A DNA stretch of 64,000 nt. Source: Perilla frutescens (lineage: Eukaryota > Streptophyta > Magnoliopsida > Lamiales > Lamiaceae). Shown in pieces: positions 37,242 to 47,279 of the stretch (position 1 is its first letter; the number at the start of each line of letters is the position of its first letter). The notes beneath the pieces were generated by a model that was given only the letters and a program-made list of their open reading frames with translations, did no database searches and was not told the origin of the DNA. The stretch spans positions 23,444,088 through 23,508,087 of the forward strand of contig BRKX01000018.1 in assembly GCA_026008535.1 (NCBI GenBank), given 5' to 3'. The translations under genes were made by a program, and so were the position numbers.

Positions 37242-38282
37242 TGACTTGTGTTTTGTACTCATATATAAGCTAGTTCATGACTGAGGCCACACACACATTC
37301 TGCATAAAAACAATTTGCTATATTCGCACCTTTACTTTACGTTCAAAACAATCTCGGGCCTTATGCCCGCAAGCTGCTAGATTTTATTTTCATGTACTTA
37401 AATCCAATGTTGGTGTTGGATCTTTTTTGCCTTTAATCTAATTAAATTTTTTTATTTCAATTATGTCCTCTTTTATTTATTTTTATTGTTCCTCTAAGTC
37501 TAGCATGGGGGGCTATACTCGTTATTCTGGATTGAATAAAGATGAGAACTTAATGAACATGAAAGAAATCGTCAGACTTATGGGCATAAAACTGTGTGAA
37601 TTTGGTTCCGTCTTGTAATCATTTTCTTTATTGCATTAAAATGGCTAAGTTAGTTAATCGTGGCTAATCACTCGTTAATTAGAATTGTGTTCACTACCTC
37701 TATAAATGGTAAATGAATTGTAGTTATGTGTTGATCATACAGGGATGAAATACATCACGGGTACTGTGGGCAAATTGAGAGATCAGTGTGTGCAGTAAAT
37801 GTGGGTCTGTCTAGGCCATAAAGATGCCTTGTTGCTTACAATTAATTGAGAGATCGGGGTTGGGCAATGGGTTAAGGGCTAAGGTACGAGAAATCACCTC
37901 TAATCTAAACTAAAATGATAGATTGGGCTCGCAGAGAGAGATTCAGTGCCTTTAACCAGATAATTAAGTTCACATAAGTAATCAGCGTTCCCATGATGGG
38001 TTACATGTTTGTTAAGTTCAAATCGACGTTCAAATCCAGAATACTTTACTATTAATATTTTCTTTGTTTCTTTATCTTATTTTATTTTACTTACAGTCTT
38101 TACATACAAAGTACGGAGATCACAACAAAACTCAACCCTTTTTGGAATTGGTGACATTGGAAGATAGAGTTCGCAGCTCTTGTGGGATTGACCCTTACTC
38201 ACATTTGCTGGTTGCGCCAGCAGTGGACATAAGGATAAGTCTCTCTTGAGATTTATTCTGACCGTGAAACGACTGCGCGTCA
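37242..38282 (+). repeat. 3' LTR of the gypsy element
   Basis: Same start (TGACTTGTGTTTTGTACTC), same end (GCGCGTCA) and same internal order as 26398-27476, without the tandem duplication. A TATA box CATATATAAGC lies 20 bp in. Confidence 0.85.
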
Positions 38283-38586
38283 ATACAGTCCCATTTTTCT
38301 CTTTATAGCCCTAAAATTAAAAATAATAAAATAATATTTAGATATTCTATTTTACCCTTGCATCCCCCTTCCTTTTCTATATATATTCTCTTATTAAAAC
38401 TTAATTACGATTTTTGTTCACAAAAAAAAAATCATCAATTTTTAAAACATCCTATGAATCCCTTATCTTGAATATTAATAGAGCAACCGGAACAACTAGT
38501 AAGAAATAAGTTTTAGAAAGATAAGTGCAAAGCATAAATTGCCAAGCCAAATAGAAACAATTTTCTTTAAATCGTTGGCGACCTTT

Positions 38587-38880
38587 TACTTTGTCAATTT
38601 ATTTGGATAATTTGGCCAAGAAGAGATGGTTATGGTGGTGCTCGAATATTTTTCCGGAAGGATTTGAAGATCCGACACGAGGGAAATGTGTTGTAGACCA
38701 GATGATTCTTGATTCATTGATGTCAAAATTCAGTTCTTACAGAGTTTGTGTTGCAATTTTTGATGATTTGTTATACTTTTATTCCCGATCAAATTCTGGG
38801 TAGGAAATTGTTGATTGATGATTGGAGAGTGGGAATAAATCGAAATATATGCGAACAAATGATCCATAAACATCAAGTTT
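38587..38880 (+). pseudogene. UDP-glycosyltransferase fragment (UGT86-like)
   Basis: Relic of the C-terminal nucleotide-sugar-binding (PSPG) region. One frame reads NIFPEGFEDPTRGKCVV (about 38649-38699), which fits the LPEGF element before the PSPG box. Another reads FLIH, stop, CQNSVLTEF (about 38712-38746), corresponding to the FxTHCGWNSVLE core, then IPDQILGRKLLIDDWRVGIN (about 38782-38841), corresponding to the LLTDQ-TNRKLVVDDW-IGIN end typical of UGT86 enzymes. The catalytic-site residues G and W of HCGWNS are lost, and frameshifts and stops abound. No upstream exon was found. Identification rests on spaced motifs, not a continuous match. Confidence 0.6.
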
Positions 38881-40169
38881 CAGAAAACTTAAGCTTTGCA
38901 TAGCATCTTATTGGAAGTCTGAACTAAGAATTGAATTTCAAGTTATGTATTATTGCATTCAATCATTGTTTCTGTGATGGGGCTCTCACCTAGGAGCAAT
39001 GCATTCTAAATCTCCACACCTTTGTTTAATTAGTTTATGAAGAATCGGTTTATACATATTCAGCTATTTAAGTACAATCATTTATTTCTCTTAATAAAGA
39101 AATATATTATGTTAGAGGCTACACAATACACATACATGATGATGTTATACAACCGTAATAGGAGAGTTCTGTTAAAAAAATGACAGGGAGTTTTGTTAAA
39201 AAAATAATAGCCGGAGAGTGGAGGGAGGAGAATTTATTTTGATGGGGGCTATGAACATACATAAGAGGCTCTATTAATTGAAAGGGTATAAAAGAGAAAT
39301 CAAATAATTTATTATATTATAAATAAATAAGAAGTTGTAAAGAATAAAATGGAGCCTGTGTTTAGAATTACCCATATATCCACACTTTTGCAAAGACCAG
39401 CCCACTAGGTGGTGGATCAGCCCGGTCGGATCAATTGTGAAATCAATGCTTAGGTGTTTTGACTTCGGCTTATAAATATGTTTTAATCGTATGCTAGTTT
39501 ATATATATATATATATATTCTAGAATTATTTATCCTACGTAGGAGTTTTGAAATTACATCTACTACAACTGTTATTAAACTGATTGTCTTACTTGGCCCA
39601 TAACAAAGCGAAACAAATTAACTTACAATGTGATATGAACACTATTATCGTCCATATATATCCATACATTGCGTTAATGCTAGATACTATTAACAAGAAA
39701 CGAGAGAACATTGAGAATTAGTTAGATTCCTTGAAATGACACTTCTACTTGTGTTATTTGCCAAAACACAGCATATCCGATATAGCCTTCTCATTACAAA
39801 ATCATATTTCATTGCATTAATGTATCCTACATGTAGAGTATGAGGTCCATACTACACACGTGAAACATGATGTTAAGTTGAAACACGAGATGAGATACCA
39901 TTTTGGCAAATAAAACTGATTTTCGCCCATTTCTTCGAGGATAAGGTCACTAGAACGATCCATTTATCAACAAAAATCTCCAAACAGCAAAGAGAGAAGA
40001 ATTGCATCCTTGAATGGAGAGTAGCAAAAGGGATGGATGATACATTTCATTAAAAACAACATAAACCATAACGACGACTCCATCATTACCTTCTAAAACA
40101 AGAGAGACAGAATCGGATCCTTAAACATGTTATAACTAAAGTGAACAACTTTTACAACACGAGTAGAAG
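38881..40169. other. Intergenic, downstream of the GBF1-like gene
   Basis: No gene is recognised. The low-numbered edge of the minus-strand bZIP gene's 3' UTR may reach into this stretch. Confidence 0.5.
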
Positions 40170-40175
40170 AATTAG

Positions 40176-40203
40176 ATATGGTATGGTATGGTATGGTATG
40201 GTA
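40176..40203. repeat. Minisatellite (GTATG)n
   Basis: Five to six GTATG units in the likely 3' UTR of the bZIP gene. Confidence 0.85.
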
Positions 40204-40329
40204 AGGATTAGTAAGCACAACACAATCGATCACTTTTTAACTAAAAAGAAAAAAAAAACAAAAAAGAAATTTCTACGCAGCTAGTCAATTTCCCACGGTG
40301 CACAATCTACTCCCTAAGGCAGGCCTGTT

Positions 40330-43300
40330 CTAACAGTTACCTTCATCTCCGTGAGACTGATGTGTATCGCTGTTGCCGTTCTCTAATTTAGTTACAGCAT
40401 CAGGCCCCAACAACCTAGTTAACTCTTCCTGTATCACCAGTAAAATATTTATTTTTATAGAGAGCATACACATCATCCAGGGTTCAGATCACTCATTTCT
40501 TTTCTTGTATTGGCCTTTATTCACATTGAAATAGGATGAAAAGTAAAAGTTTCCTCATCATAAAAACTCAGGTAAATTACAGTTTGATTGAACTTTTTAA
40601 CAAAAATGTCCCGACCTTCAAATATTTACAACTTCAAACCCAACCTTGCAATTTTTTATCAAATCTATCTCATGGTCAACTATCCAGTACCCTATAGCAA
40701 ATGTGGGCAGCCCAATACGTTATATCCAAAAATAAAATTAGAATTAAAAACTTAAATTTTTATATAAGTTAAATAAATGTCAATTAAATTATCTTCCAAT
40801 GTTAATTAAGAAAATATGATCACGTCATAAAATTATGCTGAAAATTTAATTGATTTCTCGTATAACAAGCCCGAACAGATATTGGTACTTGGAAGCAAAC
40901 CCACATCCTCAAATTCATAAGTTTTGATTTTGATACAGTAATCAAACAAACAAAAAACAAAAATAATAATGCAAGAATTTAAATACGAGAAAATAATTAA
41001 ATATAATTTTTTCCCAAGGATTAGTCAAGAATAAACTGAATAATGTGGGAATCTGAAGACAATTAAATTGACATTGTTTTTCTTTAATCAAATTGTGTAA
41101 TTGGTTATTCTGGGCTTTATTTTTCTTTAATTGGCACTCGAAGAGAATTTAATTGGTATTTATTCAACTTATACGGAAATTTAAATTTTTAGTTTTTTTT
41201 TTATTTATTTTTAGGTTTGATGTGGCATCATAAAAATCTAAACAACATTTCCACACTGGTATATGCTCCAAAGTACAGGATAGTTGACCATGAGATAAAT
41301 TTGATTAAAAAAAAAAACTAAAAGGCCGAGTATCAAATTGTAAATATTTGAAGGTTGGGATAATTTTGTTAAACAATTCAAAGATGGGGTATCAAATTGT
41401 AATTTATCCTAAAAAGTCCTCAGAGCTTCACAGAAAAGTCCATTTATATGACAGATCCATTAAAATCTGTACAAGCAAATATAATAGCATGGTTCTTGAT
41501 ACGGTAAAAGGTACATTTTCTCAAATTGCAGCAATAAAGCTATATCATGTAACATGAAAAACATAGCACAGTGGGAGGGAAGAAAAATAATAATAGAATA
41601 AGTTCAGGAAAAACAAAAGAGAACATACCTTTATAGAGCTATTCTCCGATGTAAGTTTCTCGCATTCCTCAGAAAGCCTTTGCAGCTCGTCTCTGAGAGT
41701 ACGATTCTCATTACTTAATGTTTCCACTTTGTGTTGTAGCTCTTCACACTCAGCCTGCCAAGAGAAGAAAAATGGCATATTTAGTATATTGAAATATAAC
41801 AAGATCATAAATGGCCGTATGTGCATTTTGCAGTCTATTCACTACTCACTAGTGATGAATTCTCAATATTTTGCCTAAAAAAATTTGACAAAACTGAAGA
41901 ACTGGCTATAATGTAAACTACCAAAAAGAAATGCAGACCACAGCCAAAAGAATAGTGTTTTTCTCTTTAATTGCCTACTACAAGAGACACCCGAAAATAA
42001 CTTGAGAGAAAATATTTTTGATTAAAAAAATATTACAGATCAACCTAACTAACAATTGAGACTTTGTAAACTTTTGTGTACCTCGTTGGGATAGCAAACC
42101 TGAGTCTACTCGAAACAATTAAGACTAACCCGACGGGCATAATCCAAACCAGATATTATTTAATTTGTATTTAATATGTTTGTTTGGAAACTCAAAAGGG
42201 ATAAGGGTCAAATAGCCCCCTCGACTGTTCTTCAGGGCTCACATTGCCCCCTCTCTTTGATTATTTGGCTCAAATAGACACCTCGACTTTTGAAATTAGT
42301 CTTGATTGCCTCTTCTGTTGCCCCTATGTTGGATGGCAATAACACCGTTTAATCACCATTAATTTCTGTATTTTGGCAATTTTAATGCAACTGTAGGCTT
42401 CAAATTCCAAACTCCTTCCCCTTCTCTCTCCAAGAACCTTTGAAGCCATCATGACTGAACCTACACAATATTTCTTTCACCTCCAATAATTTCTGTGTCA
42501 ACAAATTTTCATCACCTCTCTAAATATATTAAACTAGTGAATCACATAAGTAAAATTGTGGACAGCATTAGTCTCTTTATAAATTAATTAAATAAAACCA
42601 TTTTCCTATGAAGTAGGGAAACATAATTTTACCAATTACGAAAAAATGAATAAAAAAATTCTGAAATTTCTAGTGCTTATATATAGAGGGGAGGGGAGGG
42701 GGATTGCATGGTTTGGCTGTTTCTCTCTCAACATGAAGTTCTCAATGACTAAAGCCTGTTGTTCATTTCTCTCTCCTGTCATAAGTTACAAAGGCGAGAG
42801 AGCTGATAGAAGAGAAATGGAGATGTATACAGAAGATAAGAGAGATATTATGATAGTAAGACAAGGTTTTGGGGCCCACCAAACTGTGTTAGTGGCACTA
42901 TTCAATAGAGGGGCAACGGAAGGGGCAGTTAGGGATAAATTTTTGAACCAAATAGTCAAAGAGGGGCAATATGATCCACAAAGAATAGTTGAAGCGGCTA
43001 TTTGACCCTTATCCCAACTTAGAAGGCACAACTTGAACTTCCAATTCCAAGATCAGTTTGTTTGAGAATTTTTGGGAACTAATCTTCCAATTGTATATCT
43101 CACCTTCCAGTTATAATTTGACATCTTCAATAAAAGTTGTCTCACACTTTTTTACAATAATATTAATTTTGACTCACAAATATTCTCAAAACAACTTTTC
43201 CAAATATTATTTGATACCTAGGGTCAATGTTCTCTCGCAACTCTCAAACACTATAACACAATTTCCTAATTTCAGAACTTATGATTCTCCAAAATTCTCA

Positions 43301-46300
43301 AGCATACCCTCTCAATGATTAACATTTATTTATTTATATATATTTGGAACATAAAATGAAATTGACCAGAAACTAAACCCCACCTGAATTGCTACCTAAC
43401 AGAAAATTAAATCTGAAAATGCACTGATACTACATGTGCAGCAATTAAAATTACTTGAAATCCTCAAACAAACATTAATTTTCACTGTAACACAATTTCC
43501 TAATTTCAGAACTTATGATTCTCCAAAATTCTCAAACATAACCTCTCAATGATTTACATTTATTTATTTATATATATTTGGAACGTAAAATGAAATTGAC
43601 CAGAAACTAAACCCCACCCAAATTGCTACCTAACAGAAAATAAAATCTGAAAATGCACTGATACTACATGTGCAGCAATTAAAATTATTGAAATCCTCAA
43701 CAAAAGTGATGCAGATCAAGCTTCTAATATAATTTTGCGAAAATTACTTATGCGCAGAAACTCAAGAGTACGTGCATATAACATTTGACATGTAATGCTT
43801 AAGGTCTCTATTTCTCAGGAATTGGGATTAGATGTGGCAGGCCCAGAAGCTTCCTTGAAAATAAGGATGCTATTTTCTTCACAATTCACAATCTCAGACA
43901 ATTGTGGTTTCCTAAATTAATCAACTAGTCTTTTTTACCCCTTTTCAATCAATCAAGAGGCGATAAAAAAATTGCAATCCAGATCTCCTAGATACTACTA
44001 TAATACTCAAGTACCAGCCCTCAGATAAATGTCCCTAATAAAAACCTCATATAAGTGAAGACTTGGAGTCATATGCACGTTAAAATTCAGACACTAGCAT
44101 AAAATTCCGAATAAACACTAGTAAACTTCATTTAATTTGCAAGGCAGCAATTGCAATTCAACTCCCACCGTCCCCCCTCAGGGCCTTTTTTTTTTGGCTG
44201 CCTCCTTGGGAATTACCAATTGGATTAATCATTTCCTTTTTATCCCTCAACCAACATTGTGCAGTCTAAGGATGGGTGCCAGATTCTTCTTTCCATGCCT
44301 AGAAATCAAAACTAGGTATAGAATTGTACTTGGAATTCAAGAAACGTTCAGTCTAATTTGATAATTATAGCTCACTACTTTCAGACAACACTCTTTTTAC
44401 CCAGAATCCATTTTCAGAACTAACAATAGAACATCAGTGACACAATATCAAAGTGTACCTCAAAGAAAAGAAAATGACCATACCTGCTTTCGTAATCTTG
44501 ATCTCCGAGCAGACTCTCGATTAGATTGCTTTCTCTTTTGCCTTTTTAACTCTCGTTCATCCTGCTACATTAGAGTTCAAAAAGAAAATTCAGTACATGA
44601 ATGAATTTTTAATTTTACAGGCATGCTCTCTATATCATTGCTACTTTTGTTTAAAAGAGCTTGAGAAACAGCTTGGCAACTCATTGGACAAACAAAAGAT
44701 AAAATTACAAGGACTCATAGATGTAAAGGCAACTAGAGGACACTGAAAAGCATATAAAAATCAGGAAAGGATAGCCAGCACATGGGTTTCAATCCAGAGC
44801 TCTGGTGAACCGAAAAAGAATGCATGCACCACTAGACATTCACATGATTCCTCATCCAAAACCATTGTACATCATGAATCCTATTATTATAATATTATAG
44901 CAATCTGATCCTGCCCTAGGCTTAGTTCACCCACTGCAGACCCCTTACTCTCCCCAGCCAGTATATTATCCTGAATATATTTAGCCCGTGGATAATTTAG
45001 ATACTCTTTTTACTATTGGTGTGTAAACTTTCTTAACCCTCCGCCCCCTCCCGCAAAAGAAAACTAAAGAATTAGATCCATCCCTAACTTAGCTATTTTT
45101 GTCTTTAAGATCACTGTTAACTAAAAGCAAAAACTAAGGCCGTCATTTTCACATAGTCCTTAGTTCAGGTTCTGAGTGGAGATTCATCTAGGTTGGCAAA
45201 TGGGGCAATGTACAAAACCACTTCCCCCACCAAACAGGCATGAAGTTTACTAAATGGTGCCCATATAGTGATTTAAGTCATCACAACATTATGGAAGCTG
45301 GATATATGAACTCAAATAGGACTAATACAATTCAAGGAAAGTACATATACTTGAATCCACTGATCATTCATCATGCCAGATGGAGCAACAGTCTGAGAAA
45401 CACCCACAGAATTTGGCCGCAGTTTCATGGGCCCAGAACCAGCAGGAGTACTATTCCACAAATCCATGCCAATATTCAAGTTAGTTGCAGGGACAGAGGC
45501 TGCAGGATTTCCAGGTACGGAATTCGGGAAATTAGTTGGGACGCCATTGTTCTGTGCGTTTGCCCCTGATATGAAACCACAGTCTCATTAATACCAAGAA
45601 ATCGCCGGTAAATATTGATGGGCATTAGGAATCCTAACCATCGGCAAGCATCTGGTCAAAGCTTCCTTTCTTGGATGCAGAAAAGTCCTAGAAATTTATA
45701 AACAGTTGCTTCAATAAAAAACTGAAATCATCATGCATCTTACTATGTATACCAGAAAAAATTTTAGTGCATTTACTAAACTATAGAACATACGCATAGA
45801 ATAGAAAATCCGAAATCCATAGAAGATGAAAAAATTACCTGGTTATTGTTTTCATCACTTGCATCTGATGAACCTTCACTCCCGCTTTCAGCACTGCTCA
45901 TGAGCAAACATAACAATCAGAGCCTGAGCCTTATATGGTAAATGTCTAGACGCTTTGGATCATCAACAAGACATAACATTACAACAAAATATACATAATT
46001 GAAGCTCCAGCATCAAATATGTCGCAGACCACCTGTGGGTACCAACATCGTTTCCAGAGCCAGAGGCTGTTTTTCCACCCTCTCCAGTCTTTCCACCAAT
46101 CATCCCATGATTAGCTGAAGCTCCCTTGGTTTTTTTGGTTGACGAACGATCCTTCCCATCCGATTCTGCCGTTACATGTACAGCACCTGGTGTCTGCAAG
46201 GGCAACAAGGAAAAAGGGGTAATGTGAAGCTTTTGCAACTCCTGCAAAATTATATTACAAAACACTACAGATATGAAAATCCTAATGGAAAATGGTTCAC

Positions 46301-46952
46301 GAGTTCACTCAAAACTATTAAACACTAAAGGTTGAGACTTTTGATTACCGTAGCCATATTAGGGTGCGCATAGATTGCCCCAGGAGGATATAAAGCTGGA
46401 TATGGAACTGGGGTCCCATAAGGTGGCATCATAGGATGCTGAAAAATCAATTATAAAGAACCATAAGGAAGTCCGATCCGCAAGAAAAAAAAAAGAAAAA
46501 AAAGAACTCCTACGAAATCAAATATTCATAAATTATTGCTGAGATATTCCAGAATTATCACCTGGCCTCCCCACAAGTAGGGATGGGGAGGGGGAGAAGC
46601 TACAGTTGAAGCAAAGAAAGGTGGAGCTGCTCCAGCACCATAAAAAGCCTGGAACGAAGAAAGCCCCAAAACTATAAGAGGCGGGCATCTTTTTCAAACC
46701 AAAAAAAATAAAAAAAATCCTTCAAACAAATGAAAGACAACACAAATATATAAAGACCTGCATAGAAGTTGACCAATCAGGATACCCAGGCGTAGTAGGC
46801 GTAACGGGTGCTTCCTGAAATTCAATGATTTAGTTTAGCTCTTATTTAGTAAGAGAAAATACAGAGATAACAAAACCATGGAAGAAAAATAGTACCTGCA
46901 CCGATGATGCAGGTTTGGATGATTTAGGAGTGGTCTCTTCCCCAGCCCCCAT
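40330..46952 (-). CDS. GBF1: G-box-binding bZIP factor, GBF1-like (11 exons)
   Basis: Coding exons, 5' to 3': 46952-46896, 46814-46758, 46648-46562, 46438-46349, 46193-46033, 45893-45839, 45687-45639, 45565-45351, 44561-44484, 41754-41629 and 40428-40330. All have GT-AG borders; lengths sum to 1,074 nt, 357 residues plus stop. Start MGAGEETTPKSSKPASSVQ matches the GBF1 N-terminus. The proline-rich (MFMR-like) region spans roughly residues 20-97 (PYLWGGQHPMMPPYGTPVPY). Next come a Ser/Gly/Asp-rich linker and NLNIGMDLW, then the basic region 258-283 with N271-x7-R279 and a leucine zipper L289, L296, L303, L310, L317 (R279-x9-L289 spacing). The C-terminus is EELTRLLGPDAV. Such factors dimerise in the nucleus and bind CACGTG in light- and ABA-responsive promoters (family knowledge). 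The alternative names bZIP16/68 fit less well at the N-terminus. Confidence 0.95.
40571..41410. mobile_element. Foldback element (~840 bp) in the last GBF1 intron
   Basis: The left arm 40571-40700 and right arm 41285-41410 are inverted over about 130 bp: AACCTTCAAATATTTACAA-type and CTATCTCATGGTCAACTATCC on the left, GGATAGTTGACCATGAGATA and TTGTAAATATTTGAAGGTTG on the right. Long inverted arms without an ORF suggest a non-autonomous MULE. No clean duplication was found. Confidence 0.7.
42198..43015. mobile_element. MULE-like foldback element (818 bp) in GBF1 intron 9
   Basis: Ends GGGATAAGGGTCAAATAGCC and GGCTATTTGACCCTTATCCC are perfect 20 bp inverses, and similarity continues for about 130 bp. 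The flanks AACTCAAAA (42189-42197) and AACTTAGAA (43016-43024) agree at 7 of 9 positions, which would fit an aged 9 bp Mutator-type duplication. No transposase. Confidence 0.75.
43257..43712. repeat. Tandem duplication in GBF1 intron 9, unit 234 bp
   Basis: The block starting CACAATTTCCTAATTTCAGA at 43257 recurs at 43491 and runs through AAATGCACTGATACTACATG in both. Few differences are seen, so the duplication is recent. Confidence 0.88.
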
Positions 46953-47132
46953 CAGATTGTGCACTCAATTCGACAATTCCTAACCCTTGTCTGCCGATTC
47001 TTTCACGAGATCCTGCTGTGGTCGATTAAAAACTAGAAGCTGATGACATCATTACTATGGTAAAATTAGTCAAAACCCCATTTGTAACTAACTCTGATGG
47101 TGGTGGTGGTGGCGGAGCACGGTTGCGGAATA

Positions 47133-47157
47133 GGGGTGGGTGGGTGGGTGGGTAGGG
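47133..47157 (+). promoter_or_regulatory. G-quadruplex motif upstream of GBF1
   Basis: Six runs of three or four G separated by one or two bases. They sit on the template strand about 180-205 bp before the GBF1 ATG. Confidence 0.75.
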
Positions 47158-47170
47158 TTTTGGAGGGTGA

Positions 47171-47176
47171 CACGTG
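47171..47176. promoter_or_regulatory. G-box CACGTG in the GBF1 promoter
   Basis: Palindromic CACGTG within GACACGTGAG, about 220 bp upstream of the ATG. This is the core binding site of the GBF family itself. Confidence 0.6.
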
Positions 47177-47279
47177 AGGGGAGAGAGGAATCCAACTGGC
47201 GGAAAGTGAGTGGATAGACATGACGCGGCAACCAAGTGTTTGCGGTGACTCATGGATTGGCTGTGGCTCCCGGCTCCCC

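Larger units (their letters stand above)
26183..38282 (+). mobile_element. Ty3-gypsy element of Athila/Tat type, with nested insertions
   Basis: Two LTRs of the same family (26183-27476 and 37242-38282) are in the same orientation. A primer site follows the first, gag homology follows that, and a purine-rich stretch (GTGGAGGAAG, 37231-37240) lies just before the second. The tRNA-Asp-type primer site and the gag motifs point to the Athila/Tat branch of gypsy. No protease, RT or integrase was recognised, so most of pol is deleted. A 5.6 kb hAT element (with a LINE inside) interrupts the non-coding 3' part. The two LTRs share roughly nine bases in ten by eye, so the element is clearly older than the copia at 13925. 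No matching target duplication was found. Confidence 0.8.
47026..47253 (-). other. Possible upstream ORF / promoter-leader of GBF1
   Basis: A 75-codon open frame (MSHRKHLVAASCLSTHFPPV start, with a run of six prolines) ends 73 bp before the GBF1 ATG. It shows no domain. If transcription starts above 47253 it would be a uORF, otherwise it is promoter. A CCAAT motif (AGCCAATCC, about 47256-47264, minus strand) lies just upstream, favouring a promoter nearby. Confidence 0.3.

Noticed and set aside
40571..41410. Claim of a 9 bp target duplication for this foldback element
   Set aside because: The best flanking pair (AAAAACTCA / AAAAAGTCC) mismatches at two places in A-rich DNA, too weak to assert.
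42646..43005. A 119-codon open frame as a gene
   Set aside because: It lies wholly inside the 818 bp inverted-repeat element in a GBF1 intron; its C-terminal part is the element's right arm.
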